From contig MCGO01000128.1 of the NCBI GenBank assembly GCA_002104985.1, forward strand, positions 1-64,000: a stretch of DNA of 64,000 nt, given 5' to 3'. The notes beneath the pieces are model-generated. The model had not been told where the DNA came from and made no database searches. It saw nothing but the letters and a program-made list of their open reading frames with translations. The first letter of the stretch is position 1. Every line of letters begins with the position of its first letter. Below are positions 21,534-33,692 of the stretch, one piece after another. The DNA is from Rhizoclosmatium globosum (lineage: Eukaryota > Chytridiomycota > Chytridiomycetes > Chytridiales > Chytriomycetaceae). The translations under genes and the position numbers were made by a program.

Positions 21534-21747
21534 CTGCTTTGAAAGAGTGTTGGGACCACGTTTAGAAGCGACAGAATACGAATGGTTTTCTTCTTTGCAT
21601 AACGTTTCGACTCCACGTGTCCTTGCATTGCTCGAAAACTAGTGAAACACTACATCGTTCGTTATCTTTTTTAAGCGTTTTATCAATTGATTATACAGGA
21701 TATGATTCTCGGTTGTTTAATTGGGCTGGCAAAACCTCAAAACAAAA

Positions 21748-23103
21748 ATGAGTGACACTCTTCAACCCACCCAGCTCTCTATCGGAGGTAGCCTTCTCGT
21801 CAACTACATAATGCCACTCGCTAGTAGTCTTCTTGGTAGACCAGTTTGCATCATAGACGAGGCAAAGATCACCAAGCTGTTTGTCACAAACAAGGAAATT
21901 GAGTCCGTCTTTGGGCCCCAAGATCAAATTCTGAACATGGTCTCCCTATCGATTACCGAAACTAACAAGGCTAAATTTACTCCACTTGGCCGTTTCTTTC
22001 GAGAACTGGAGCTTCGGAAGGGTGCAGAATTGAGGTAGGTTGAAACCAATTTGGAACCCTTTTCCCTTAATATCACTTTCAGATTGTCAGTTATGAAGTA
22101 CGTTATAGCCCATCCTGAAATCCAGAAAGTTCAGATCAAGTCTCCATTGGTCATCCTCGGCCTATTTCGCTCAGGAACGACGCTACTCCATAGACTATTG
22201 GCCCAGGACCCAAAAGCGCGAGCTTTTAAGTTGTGGGAAATGATTTCGGTCTACGATGAAGCCAATCCACCTCCAACTGAAGAAACCTATGAAAATCACC
22301 AAAACATTGCAAAAGCCGAGCAGATTCTAAATCTAGCGTGGTGGTTATTTCCCAACTTTCTCTCAGAGTACAGGGAATCTCATTACGCTGCTGCGACCGA
22401 ATACGATGAAGAGTTCAGTATTCTCCTCACACAAGGTTGTGACCCCTCAACTCCACGTGCTCTCGCAATGCTTCGAAACCAGCCCTTCATGCTCCAAGCC
22501 AATTTATACATGAAGCGATTCTTTCAAATGATGCTCTTTGGATTCCCAACACGCACTCATTTGGTTCTCAAGTTTCCAGGCCGATGTGACAGCTTGCCTG
22601 CGTTTGTTTCCGTGTTTCCAGATGCGAGATTTGTGACAATCAACAGAGATGTGCGACAAGTGGTTCCATCGGCCACGTTATTGATGTATCGATCAATTTC
22701 GAACAAACTTGAAGCGAACTCTGTCAATGCTCGCGAATTTGGACAAGGTGCTCTAATGCATGCTGTTGGAATGACTCGTTCTCTGGCTGCTTTTCGCGGT
22801 CTGGTCGCTGCGAATAATGTAAAATTGATGTCGAACTTGGGTTTGGATCAGTCTATGAAGGATCACAACGTTTCACCATCCCAGTTTATTGATATTGAGT
22901 ACACTGACCTTATCTCAGATCCCATAAATGTCGTTCATACGATATACAGCTATTTTGGAATGACTGTTTCGGAGGAGTTTGAAGTTGCAATGAAAATGTA
23001 CCTGTTAGAGAATCCAAACGGGAAACACGTGAAGTCTAAAGTGGACGCAAATGCAATGTTTGGTTTCACTGAAGACAGTATTATGGCGGCTTTTGAGGAA
23101 TAA
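21748..23103 (+). CDS. PAPS-dependent sulfotransferase-family protein
   Basis: Two exons (21748-22034 and 22083-23103; intron 48 nt) encode 435 residues. Near residue 118 is the 5'-phosphosulfate-binding loop VILGLFRSGTTLLHRLL. Near residue 280 is the 3'-phosphate-binding strand and helix (VTINRDVRQVVPSATLL, with the RD..S pattern). Near the C-terminus is IDIEYTDLISDP, typical of the Sulfotransfer_3-type family (x.YEDL.. D P). These enzymes move sulfate from PAPS to alcohols, lipids or glycans. The N-terminal ~95 residues carry a hydrophobic stretch (NYIMPLASSLLG) but no clear signal peptide. Substrate unknown. The gene is complete and its size fits this subgroup. Confidence 0.85.
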
Positions 23104-23496
23104 ATAAGTGTTGGTGGCTCAGTGTTTGCACTGTTTGTGGCCTTAAAATTGTCATCTTTCCCTGACATTTCCAAGCAGGTAGCTTCAGCGAGCCCCCTTT
23201 GCACAGCCCATCTTCTTTCGTAGCTACGATCGGATTTGTTCAATCCATTATAAGTCTGAGATCGGAAGAACTGTTTTATCAAGAAGTCTTCGTGTGACGA
23301 GTTTGAGGGAAAGGATTCTCCACGAAAGCCTTGAATCAAATATTCGAAGTAAACGAATAAGCTGGATCGCCTCGTTTCAATGAGCGTGATACTTGAGCAG
23401 TGTGGACTTCATGCGAAATATGAAATCCGAGTCCGATCACTTCAAGCATCTCACAAAATCGAACACTTCTTACTCACCGCCTTTTTAATTAGAGCT

Positions 23497-26404
23497 ATGG
23501 AAAAATCAGAGAATATGCCGCATCAGGAAGAACCGTCAATAGAAATCAATGTTCCTATAGATCAGATGAACAGCGAACGTAACGCATATAGAATGGACGT
23601 CATGAATCCAAATAATGGAAGACCAGGAATAATGTTTGGAACCAATCCACTATCCTCTGAGTTCCAACCAGTGAGTATTAGTCATTTTTCAAAACACGAC
23701 TAATCTCTTTAAAGGTTCCCTCATTTGGATTTCCGCAATTCTATCAACCCATTCAACCACCTTCTGGATTCTTCTTTCCTCATCATCCTCCCCCTCGGCC
23801 TTTACATGAAATTTTACCTCAAGACAGTCAGCACGAAGATGGCATTGGATCTTTAGCAACTCAAATTCCTCAAATATCACTCTCTGATACGCAAAGCCCA
23901 CCTCCAGTATCATCGCAAAATGAAATTGCGGCCCTTCGAAATGCTCGGCGTATGGATGCCCACCAAATGGCCATCAAGGACATGGAAATCCAGAAATTAC
24001 GAGAAGAACTCGACCAACTTCGGCGGTGGACAATGTTACTACAGCAGGAATTACATCATCAACACTTTCAGCATCAAATGATGTTGCAGCATCAGCAACA
24101 ACAGCAGCAACAACAATTTGAGGCTGGTCATCCCGTCGAAAAAGTTGACAGGCTCGCCAATAGCATCGCAGTAAATAGTCTATTCGCTTCTCATGTAAAA
24201 GGAGACGACGACGCAACAATTCCACCAGGTCTTCCAGTTGCTGGCCAAAATGGTAATGCCGCTACTTCTGGAATCGTCGATCCTGTCGCGGCTGCAGCCG
24301 AAGAAACCAGCTCTCTATTTGTCCCAACAACAGTGCAACCTGAGCAGAGCGTATTTCCACGCTTCCAAAATCAGCCACTGGCGGAACCAATCTTCCAGCC
24401 GGAATTGCCTCTTCTCTCAATCATCCCTGCACCTCTGACCTCTACAACATTGCCTCAACAAGATCAATTCATGGTTTCTTCGCCTCCAACAAACTCAACA
24501 GGATCAACATCGTCTCTCAATCTGTCATCACAACAAACTGACGCGCTTTCCCCGCCAACTACTGCATGGTCAAATTCAAACCCAGCCACTCTCCAGCGTC
24601 CGAAGTCTATCTGGTCGCCACTTTTGCTTCACAATACTACCGATCAACCGGTATCCAGCACACCAGAGTACCTGAATGAAGCCAAAGAATTTGTTCCGTC
24701 AACTACAGGCGTCACGTTTTCAAACACAACGTATTTGGAATCTAATAACAGTGACTCAAGCCTGAATCATTTAAAATCAATATGGGAAGTTGACGAATCT
24801 GTAAGCACTTAAGTTCTGAATAATGTTTCTTTACACTCATGTAATCAAACTAGATATCATACGACTGTTACGACCCGACTATCATAGAGGATGAGCTAAG
24901 CCTTTCCAACAAGCACCGATCCACTCACAAATCATATCGTCAATCTTCCTCGACACCGTCACAACCAACAACGTTTCACGTATGGCGTTTTATTATAAAC
25001 ACCAACAAGCAGCAAATACTTAAAGCTTTTTACATAGACTCTTGTTGAGAAAATAGTGAGAACGCAAGATCAACCAGCATCTCTCCTCCTCCAACAGAAA
25101 CTAAAAACAACTCACCCTGAAACACGTAACCAAATAATTGAGGCCATTTTAGCTCATTCCCTAAATTTAATCCGAAACCGGTTTGGAAACTTCTTGGTTC
25201 AACGATGTCTTGAGGTTGGAGACAAGGAGCAGATTCATGCGTTGACAAGTAGTATGCTGGGTTGTGTGGTCATGCTCAGCTGTGATCGATTTGGATGCCA
25301 TGTTGTGCAAAAAGCGCTGGACGTTTGTGATGACTCGCTGAAAGTTGCAATTATTCGCGAGTTGCTCGTTGCTATTCCAGGTAATACTTTAACTGATACC
25401 TCCTAATTTAACCACTTTAACAAAACCAAATTACAGACACAATCACACACCGCTTCGCATGCCACGTCTGGCAACGAATCTTTGAAACAAAATGGACTCT
25501 GCACCCATACTCTGCAGCTTTAACATCAACAACTCCACAAAACACCCCCTTATCACCCCAATCCCTATCCCAAGAATTCACCGTTACCTCCAAAATCCAC
25601 CCAGTCCTCGCAATCCTCCGCCGCATGGACCGCATCCTCCGCAACCAATGGCACCAAATCGCCAACGACGAGTCCGGCTCTCTCGTCGTCCAATGCATCT
25701 TTGAAAACTGTCCTGAACCCGAAAAACGCGGCATAATCGGTGAAGTCCTCACCCACGCCGCCGAAATCGCACGTGGACAGTGGGGAAACTGGGTCATCCA
25801 ACATCTCCTCGACAGAGGCTACCCGCCCGACAAATCACACATCCTCCAAGTTGTATCAACACACATCCACGCGCTTAGCATTGACCAGTTTGCGTCGAAA
25901 GTGGTTGAGAAGGCGTTGAAGACGTGTCCGAAGCGGGAATTGTATTTGATTGTTGAGCAGGTTATTTCGGGACAGTTTGGGGAGACGGGACATCCTGCGA
26001 TTATTGATATGATGAATAATCAGTATGCGAATTATGTGGTGCAGCATATTTTGACGCTGGCGGAGCCGCAGCAGAGGGATACATGCACAAGGTTGATTGC
26101 GCCACATTTGGGTGTGTTGAGAGGGAGCAAGTATGGACAGAGGGTTGCAGCTATTGTTGAAAAGAATTTGAGATGCGTGAGTGGATTTAGAGGTTCTATG
26201 ATGGTTCCGGGGTCTTCCTCCTCTTCGGGAATGGTTGGAAATTCGGGAATTCACTTGCAGCAGCACCAACAGCACCAGCAACAGCAACACCAAAGCAATG
26301 TTGGAATCAAGAAGAGTAAGTTTTATTTCTTTGCAGTTGAAGCGTCTAACGCCCTCATAGTTGATGGCAACTCACCCATCTATTCACAATTCTACACAAA
26401 CTGA
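23497..26404 (+). CDS. PUF (Pumilio) RNA-binding protein
   Basis: Exons 23497-23670, 23715-24800, 24854-24979, 25038-25380, 25437-26315 and 26361-26404 encode 883 residues (an upstream ATG at 23380 is also open). The N-terminal half is disordered, with a short coiled coil (IQKLREELDQLRRW), a poly-Gln run (~24080-24115) and Ser/Thr/Pro-rich sequence. The C-terminal half has eight PUF repeats, recognisable by cores RFGNFLVQRCLE, RFGCHVVQKALD, RFACHVWQRIFE, ESGSLVVQCIFE, QWGNWVIQHLLD, QFASKVVEKALK, QYANYVVQHILT and KYGQRVAAIVEK. PUF proteins bind UGUA-type sites in 3' UTRs and repress or localise mRNAs. The last repeat lacks the usual second RNA-contact residue pattern. The exact subfamily (Puf4/Mpt5 versus Jsn1/Puf2) cannot be settled by eye. 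Confidence 0.92.
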
Positions 26405-26648
26405 AGGCACAGAGCCAAATCTAGAATACTGCATATGCCACATTTGTTTAAATTTTCACCTCCATAATCTGTTGTACTTTTATTTTGACATTTGAAGTGT
26501 TTCATCAAGGAGGGAGTTGGGAAGTCTATGGTTTATAATTCTTTCTTTTTGCAGCGTTGTCCCAATTCCTCCTCATTTGCTTAATTCCTTTCTCCTTCTC
26601 AAAAAAAGACAATAAATCTGCATTTGCTGAACAAAATCTTCCAAAAAA

Positions 26649-27995
26649 ATGATTGACCTGCATCACACCTTCATGCCCGTGTTCTACTTCCCACACTTCA
26701 GCTGCCAATCTGTGCCACGACGGAAATACGGCGACTACGAGTCTCAGCAGTCAGATTCCTACGCGGGATCCCCATCTGATTCGCAGTTGGGCAAACAGCC
26801 ACGCCGCAGCGCCGGAACAGCACCTGGAAAAGGCCGCAAAATGCCTGGAAAAGGGCGCGGTGTTTCCGGCTCGAACGGGGACGAAAGCGACGACGAGGGC
26901 GATGAGGACGATGACTTTGACGGTAATAATAACTCATCTTGCCCCGTCTTGTTTCAGATTGCTCCAGCTGTCTGCCCAAAAGATAAATTATACTAAAATC
27001 GATACTGTGTGCAGGAGAAGACTACGAAGGTGGCGGTGACGATGGCGAGGACGATGAAGATGATGAAGACCAGGAGTCACATCCCCCGTATGGACAGGGC
27101 CGAGGAAAAGGAAAGGGAAAAGGCAAAGGAGGAATAAGACCTGGACGGGGTAAAGGGAAGGGGAAAGGATACTCGCCAGCACCTGTCTTTGCAGAGGAGG
27201 ATGAGGACGAGGAAGACCAAGAGGACGATGATGAGTACGACGAAGAGGAAGAAGAGCAAGAATATCAAAGACTTGCTCAAAAGTCGCGATCACGAGGTAA
27301 TGTTAAAGTTGGGTTTTGGGTGTGGGTGTTATCAAAGTGATGACTGATTGGGTTGATTAGAAACGAATGGAGGAGACGAAGAAGAAGAGGAATACGAACA
27401 AGAAGAAGACGAGGACGACGAAGATTCTTCACAGTCTCGTCCTTTTGGCACAAAACATCCTCAATATGGTGCGTTACTTTTTCTTCTTCTCTCCCACATA
27501 CTCAATATTCTCATAGGTTCTCTTGAAGATGATGACGATGACGATGATGATGATGAAAACGGGCAATCACAACTCTATTCAACACAACCAGCGTCATTAT
27601 TAACAACCTCTCAGCCACAAAGCTCAAATGACCTTTTCTCTGGTGGCGGTAAGAAACTCAACCTCTCTACAAAAATCCCATATCTGACACTATCATGAAT
27701 CAATACAGACTTTGCATCCTTCACCTCAGACTTCCAACCTCAAGACCCAGACGACCTCTCCTACTTCCAACAAACAACCACCAGCGTCGACGACAACCCA
27801 GCATCCGGAATCCCCATCACAGACTTTTCTGAATTTGATTTTGAAACCTCCTTGGGTGCTGCAGCTGCAAGTGGCGTGCCGCTGACTGGTGGGACCGGAA
27901 GTCTTGCAGACTTGACAAGCGACTCCTTATTGGACCTTGACGCTGAACTAGAAGAACTTGAAGGTGGCCCTGTAAGGAAAAAACAGAGAGTGTGA
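26649..27995 (+). CDS. Acidic, low-complexity nuclear-type protein
   Basis: Five exons (26649-26922, 27015-27296, 27361-27468, 27517-27648, 27709-27995) join in phase to 360 residues. The sequence is dominated by Asp/Glu blocks (GDEDDDFD, EDDEDDEDQE, DDDDDDDDDE) alternating with basic Gly-Lys/Arg stretches (GRGKGKGKGKGG, GRGKGKGKG). It has a Gln/Ser/Thr tail, an acidic amphipathic segment (SLLDLDAELEELE) and a C-terminal basic cluster RKKQRV that could be a nuclear localisation signal. No catalytic or folded domain is recognised. Acid-rich proteins with Gly-Lys repeats are often histone chaperones, chromatin or ribosome-assembly factors, but that is only analogy. The precise splice phases support a real gene. 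Confidence 0.7.
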
Positions 27996-28151
27996 TCAAG
28001 AGAGCAGAAGGGGGGAGAGGGGGGGAAAAAAGCTTCAGTTATTTGTTCAATTTTCTTTAGAGGGTAGAATGGAGAACACCATTAAATCCAACTAAGATTA
28101 CTCTCTTCCTCTTTGACACCTAAAACGCGTCAGAGGTTGTAACCATTAGCT

Positions 28152-28804
28152 GGCGGCAGATATTGCTGGATTCGAAGGATTCACTCCGAATCCTCCGAAT
28201 CTTTTCAAATCCGACGAAACCTGCGTTTTGAGCAGATATTCAACGCCGAATCCTTCCAGGATTTTGAAATCCTGCAAATCCAAGGTTTTGGGCAGATATT
28301 CAGACACGAACCTTGCTAATCCAACAAATCCTCCAGCGTTTCTGAATCTGATTCCAATCCACCTGAATCCTTTCCATTTTGGGTGTAAAAACTGAAACCA
28401 GGGGTTGAGCACGATTCGAAGGATTCGAAAGCAAGATTCGGGTCTGAAACAAACAAAATCAGAACTTTCATTTCGTTTACTTCTGAAATTAAAATCCTTC
28501 CAAACTTTCTTCTTCGCTTCCTCTTCAACAGCGACTGCAAATCAAGTGATTCTGAAAATAATATCCCAAACTTTTCTTGGCTACCTATTAATCCACGGGT
28601 CTCCTACCTTGAATTGTTTCAACAGATTATTTTTGGCAACGCTAACGGTTGCGGCAGGTTTTGGTACCAACTTGTCGGAGGAGACCAAACCTCGAAGTCC
28701 AACTTGAAATCGACGAACCCAACCCCAACCCTTGCAGGATTTGATCTCAAACAGAATTGGCTGGACCGAAAATCAAATCCTGCAAATCCTGTGAATATCT
28801 GCCG
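28152..28804. repeat. Possible MITE-like element with imperfect inverted ends
   Basis: The left end (gcggcagatattgctggattcg) and the complement of the right end (tcggcagatattcacaggat) share cggcagatatt and then a looser match in a GGATT-rich arm. The interior repeats aatcc/ggatt words and gcagatattca several times, giving the region strong self-complementarity. No clear target duplication is visible. It lies in a gene-poor stretch (27996-29320) that otherwise holds only a tRNA-Cys. Confidence 0.4.
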
Positions 28805-28874
28805 ACCACTATTGGGACCCAAACTCCTTCCAAACTCAACTACACAATCTTTTCATCTACTCAAGGCTTCCAAA

Positions 28875-28946
28875 AGGACCGAGCGGGGGTTGATCCCGCG
28901 ACCTCGGGATTTGCAGTCCTACGCTCTACCACTGAGCTATCAGTCC
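28875..28946 (-). tRNA. tRNA-Cys (GCA)
   Basis: Reverse-strand copy of the tRNA-Cys at 20028-20099, with the same acceptor stem (GGACTGA/TCGGTCC), D arm, GCA anticodon and discriminator T. No intron. Flanking sequence differs from the other copy apart from a few bases, so it is a separate gene. Confidence 0.93.
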
Positions 28947-29320
28947 CTGGCGATGTGGAGCGCTACACTGAATACCAAGCCCTAGTATAAACTTGTATCA
29001 GTGAAAAACATTCAATGTGATCCAATTATATCATTTGCAGCCCACAAAAATCCGAACATCTTTGACATATTTTTGTAACGTCCACTTTACATGGCTCTGA
29101 AGATTCCATAATTATTAGGGTCACGACTTAAACCAAAATGGTTTGCAAATGAACACACAAAGAAAAGCAATCAAAACAATCAAAGTCACCAAAAACGAAT
29201 AATTTTTTTATCGAACCATTCACACAAACTCTCTTTGTGTGCACCTGAGTCCTGAACGAGACAAAGAAAGACTGTAGATCGCTTTGTGGCCTCTATAAAA
29301 AATACATACAAAAGCTTTGA

Positions 29321-30510
29321 ATGGTGGAACTATCACTAGGCTCATCATCCCGCAAGTTTCTGCCCGCGGTTATCACAATTTCCGTGATTGCCTGCATCAG
29401 TCTTGGATATTTCGGGTTCTACGCGTCTCTTCCCGATGGGTTACGACGGGTATGTTTGTTTTAACCAAGACCATGAGTGTCTTGTCAAGTGTTACACTAA
29501 ATGTACGAAAATAAATGTAGCACCTGATTGGAACTGAGACTGCACTTGATAAAGTCCCTGTAACTCCCAAGGAGTGGGCTGAGGCACGCGCGAGTCAGAT
29601 GTTCAAGGCGTGGGAGAGTGCTGAGAGAATGTCTCCCGCTGAAGCTGCGAGTGTTTCTTTGATTGACGTGTATTCTCTGTTTCCGGAAACGTTTAGTTGC
29701 GATAGAAATAATTTTGAAAGGTAACATTATTTCTTTGTTTTTTGGGAAGTAGCGTTTGGGGATTGTTCATGGGGAGATTATTGATGCCTTTTGTGTCCCA
29801 CAAAAGATTGGGCGGAGACGACGATGGAGCCAAGTGGACTTGTGGAGAGTATTTTCAACCTGCCCCTGGTAATTGCACTGCTGTCTCGTTGGGATCCAAT
29901 GGTCAGTGGCAGTTTGAGGAGTCTATTCTTGAGCACACCAACAGCGACTGTACTGTAAGTCAACAATATCATAAAAAATCGCTTCAATGATACATATTTC
30001 TCAGGTGTACACATTTGATTGCACGGGTACATGGATTCCACCGCACAACAACATCAGGTTCTTTCCATGGTGTCTTGGAGAAGACAAAATCATTGATGGC
30101 CGCGTTTACAAGACTTGGGACAGTATCACAAGGGACCTAGGATTAACGCATGTGGATTATTTCAAAATGGACATTGAGGTATATCTAAGTCTGTTTTATT
30201 CATCAAGTTGACTGAATCTTTGGAAAAGGGCTTCGAGTGGCTCGCTTTACCACCTGCTTTGGATAATTTGGCTCAAGGCGGCGTTCTTCCCAAGCAAATT
30301 GCACTTGAGATGCACTTGTGGCCTCAAGCTGAAGGAGTTGCAAAGCCTTACCAAGCGGCCAGTACAGAAAAGGGACTTGATTTTGTTCATCCCATGATCA
30401 ATCTATTCCGTAAATTCTATAGTCTCGGCTATCATATTGGAGCAGTTGAGTACAACCACCTCAGTATGCCTTATGGATGCTGTCAAGAGTTTACGTTTAT
30501 TTTGCCATGA
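29321..30510 (+). CDS. Membrane-anchored methyltransferase (METTL24/Methyltransf_22-like)
   Basis: Exons 29321-29449, 29521-29720, 29807-29954, 30005-30178 and 30229-30510 encode 310 residues. The N-terminus has a short cytosolic basic piece then one hydrophobic anchor (VITISVIACISLGYFGFY), a type II topology. The luminal part has CDRNNFERLGGDDDGAKWTC, SLGSNGQWQFEESI, VYTFDCTG, FKMDIEGFEW and EMHLWP. The GDGGKWxC-like, GSNG, DIEG-E-W and EMH motifs match the SAM-dependent METTL24/FkbM-related group. Substrate unknown; a Golgi or ER location is inferred from the anchor. I chose the acceptor at 29806 because it gives FERLGG and a normal 86-nt intron; an earlier acceptor would give an implausible 29-nt intron. 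Confidence 0.8.
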
Positions 30511-30584
30511 ACGAGTCAGAAAGAAATAACAAATACAAATAAAAGAGAGTGAACAATTAAGCACAATATTAAAGTGTTTAGCAA

Positions 30585-33500
30585 ATGCAGAGCTATGCCT
30601 CTGTTGCGGCGCAGAACACTCACGCGTCCAACTCGTCGCTGTCGACAGCGCTTTCCGCCTTTGACGACGACGGCGGGCGACACGGATTCCGGAGTTCCGA
30701 GGCCTTGAACGTGAACGAGGCAACTGGTCCAAATGGTCCTAGTGCGGTTGCTCTTGCTCCAGCGACAACCACTTCAACCACCACCACCACTTTAACAACA
30801 ACAACAACTTCAACTTCAACTTCAACTTCAACTTCAAAACGAACTCTTCGCTGTCGAATGCAGTCGCCGCTCTCGGTTCTCTCCGCCTCGCCAGACTATT
30901 CAAAGGTGCTCGTTGGCGGAAAGGACGTCCTCAAGGTACGCCTGGCTGTCTTTCGCTCGTGCTCTGTTGACTCTCCTTTATTTAAAGATCCTCAGAATCT
31001 CGGATGCTGACGTGAAGGAGTGGCTCAATCTTCGCGCGGGCCTCAAAACACAGCTCAACTACTCGCTCACAGATGCAAAGTGGGCTCCTCCCTTTGCTGA
31101 AGCTACTATAGCATCAGCGTATCTAAACGGCGATATTCTCATCTGGGACTTGAATCGGGGTTCGCAGAAACAGGCCTTTAGCTTGAAAGACCATGATCAG
31201 TCTGTAAACAGGCTCTCCTTTTCACCAATTGAACCCGTCTTACTTTTGAGTGCCTGTCAGGATGCAACTGTAAAGCTGTGGGTGCGTACACCTGTTTTCT
31301 ACAAGATGGATTATACATGAGTAATGACAGTTGTTCCACAAAGGACCTTCGAGACAAATCAGGACCGTCAACAACATTCGAAGGCCGTGCGGATAAAGTG
31401 CGAGACGTTCAGTTTTCTCCAACTTCGCCCTACGAATTTATTGCCGCGTTTGAAAACGGGGATGTTCAAAAGTGGGATCTGCGAAAACCATCAGAACCAG
31501 AACGACGATGGAGTGCCCACTTTGGACTGGCGCTTACAATCGACTGGCACCCTGATGGATCAGTATTTGCCTCTGCAGGAAGAGACAAAGTTATTAAATT
31601 TTGGGGTGAGCATCATTTGAAAAGGTTCTTTAAACAAATAACACATCAACAATTTCATACACATACAGATACCAAAGCAGAAGGTCGCAAACCGTTTCAA
31701 ACAATTCAAACAAGCTCTCATGTTGCGAGAATCGCGTGGAGACCCTCATCAAATGGTATTCCCGCACATCAAATTGCTTCTTGTTCGTTGGCTGTAGATT
31801 CAAAACTCACTGTATGGGACTTGGGTCGAGGATTTGTTGCTGAATGGGCAGTAGAAGAGCACGACGATCCCATCACTGACTTTTTGTGGACGGATGCGGA
31901 TGTTGTTTGGACGGTTTCAAAGGACCACATGTTTGTTCGTCAAGATCTCCACGTTGCTGGATATCATCCATCTGCTCTACTTAGTCCTTGTGCTGCAGAC
32001 TGGAACCAATATGGCGACTTGACATTTTCTATTCCCCACAAAGTGACTACATTCCATCCACCCACACATCCACCTTCAAGTCTCAATACAAAACATCCCT
32101 CGGCTACGAATATCCATTCTGCACCCATCAACACTGGCTCCCTACCAGCGATTGCAGTTAGAACATCATCTTCCTCAGCACAATCCACAGCGTCACCTTT
32201 GAACCAGATACCGACAATACCTTCTCCACACCCAGGACCTATAGCCCAGCTTTCAGCAATTTACGAAACAGAATCTTTCAACCATGTCTCATTCATCCAA
32301 CTGGCATATACTTACAAAACCACAACATCTCCACATCCAACCCCGTCAGAAATCTGGGATCTCTGTATGCACAATAGCGAAGCAGCCAGTAACCTCGATC
32401 TCCCCCGTGCCTCACAAACCTGGAAATTCCTCGGTCTCCTCTTTGGAACTGACACCCCAGCACCAACTACATCCACCAACCCAGCACTCTTCAAAAAAGC
32501 CAGCACCGCCTTACCACATAGCCAAAAAACAACTCCATCTCAACAATACACACACACACCACCCCCAGAATTCACAACAGATTCCTTCCCCGAAGAAGAC
32601 CTAGACGACGAACCCGACATCCTCGACTCCGACACCGACTCAGACGACGACGACGAAGACGTCCGATTCAACCAAGCCGCCCTGAAAGCCTCCAAACGCG
32701 GAATCAGCGTAACAACCGCAGGCCAATACACTGGCGCCGCGTGGTTCAAACGCACACCCTTCACAACAACCGGAGAACACGGGTTCGAAGATAGCAGCGA
32801 CGACGAAGCCATCACGAACGCGGGTAGTTCCCTCGCGAGCACAACCGCTGGCGGGGGGCGGTTGATGGTTGGACTTGCGAATTGGAATCCGAGAAGCACA
32901 GTTACGATTCCTGGGGTTGTACATACGAGCGAGGTTGCGTCTGTCGACTCGACGAATCACCATGTTTCTGGAGCTGTTGAAACTGCGGCGGCGGCGCAGG
33001 AACCGAAATGGGTTTTTGAGGGGATCGCTGTTCCGCAACTTGACCATGAAAAGCTTGCGAAGGATGTGCTTGAGTTTTATGGGGAATTGGGGAACGCGCA
33101 AATGTGTTGTACGATTTTGATGGTGCTGCGAGGGGCGTTGGGGGGTGCCAAGATTGATGCTAGGGTGAAGGAGGTTTGGGTTTCTAGTTATGTTGGTACG
33201 TACCAAACCCTCCTTCCCCGTATCTTATCCTCCGAATTCTTAACAAAGAGCATTAATATAGATTTACTTCACCGTTTCAAGTTATGGACACCAGCCTCCC
33301 ACATCCTCTCCCACTGCTCCATCCCATCCATCCAATCACGCACACAGGAGTCAACAACATTCCATACAGCATGCGGGTTCTGCTCAAAACCGATTCCAAA
33401 CGCGCCTCAACCGGGGTGGGTGTGTGAACGGTGTCTTGCAGTGACGAGTACATGTGGGTTGTGTCATGGACCTGTGAAGGGCGCGTTTACGTGGTGTTTT

Positions 33501-33599
33501 GGGTGTCAGCATGGCGGGCATTTGCAGTGTATGGCGAAATGGTTTGAGAGGAATCGGGAGTGTTGTTGTGGGTGTGGGCATGTTTGTGTTTTTACTTGA
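30585..33599 (+). CDS. RTC1: WD40-RING protein of the SEACIT/GATOR2 complex (Wdr24/Rtc1 homologue)
   Basis: Exons 30585-30935, 30988-31281, 31344-31605, 31669-33195 and 33262-33599 encode 923 residues. After a Thr/Ser-rich start there are WD40 blades with typical ends: GDILIWDLNRG, QDATVKLW, GDVQKWDLRKP, RDKVIKFW and SKLTVWDLGRG. A long middle region has an acidic patch (near 32595-32660). A conserved helical part with EFYGELGNAQMCCTILM follows. The C-terminus is a zinc-binding RING/CTLH-type module (CGFCSKP, CERCLAV, CGLCHGPVKG, CFGCQHGGHLQC, CCCGCGHVC). This order is characteristic of Wdr24 (animals) and Rtc1/Sea2 (yeast), a vacuole/lysosome-associated regulator of TORC1 amino-acid signalling. 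Confidence 0.9.
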
Positions 33600-33692
33600 A
33601 ATTGTGGGAGGCTTTTAATAAATGATAATAGAGGTGGTTTTCTTGTGTAAAGGAGTTTATTGGTGTTGTGAGGGCTGTTTTTTTTAAAATAT

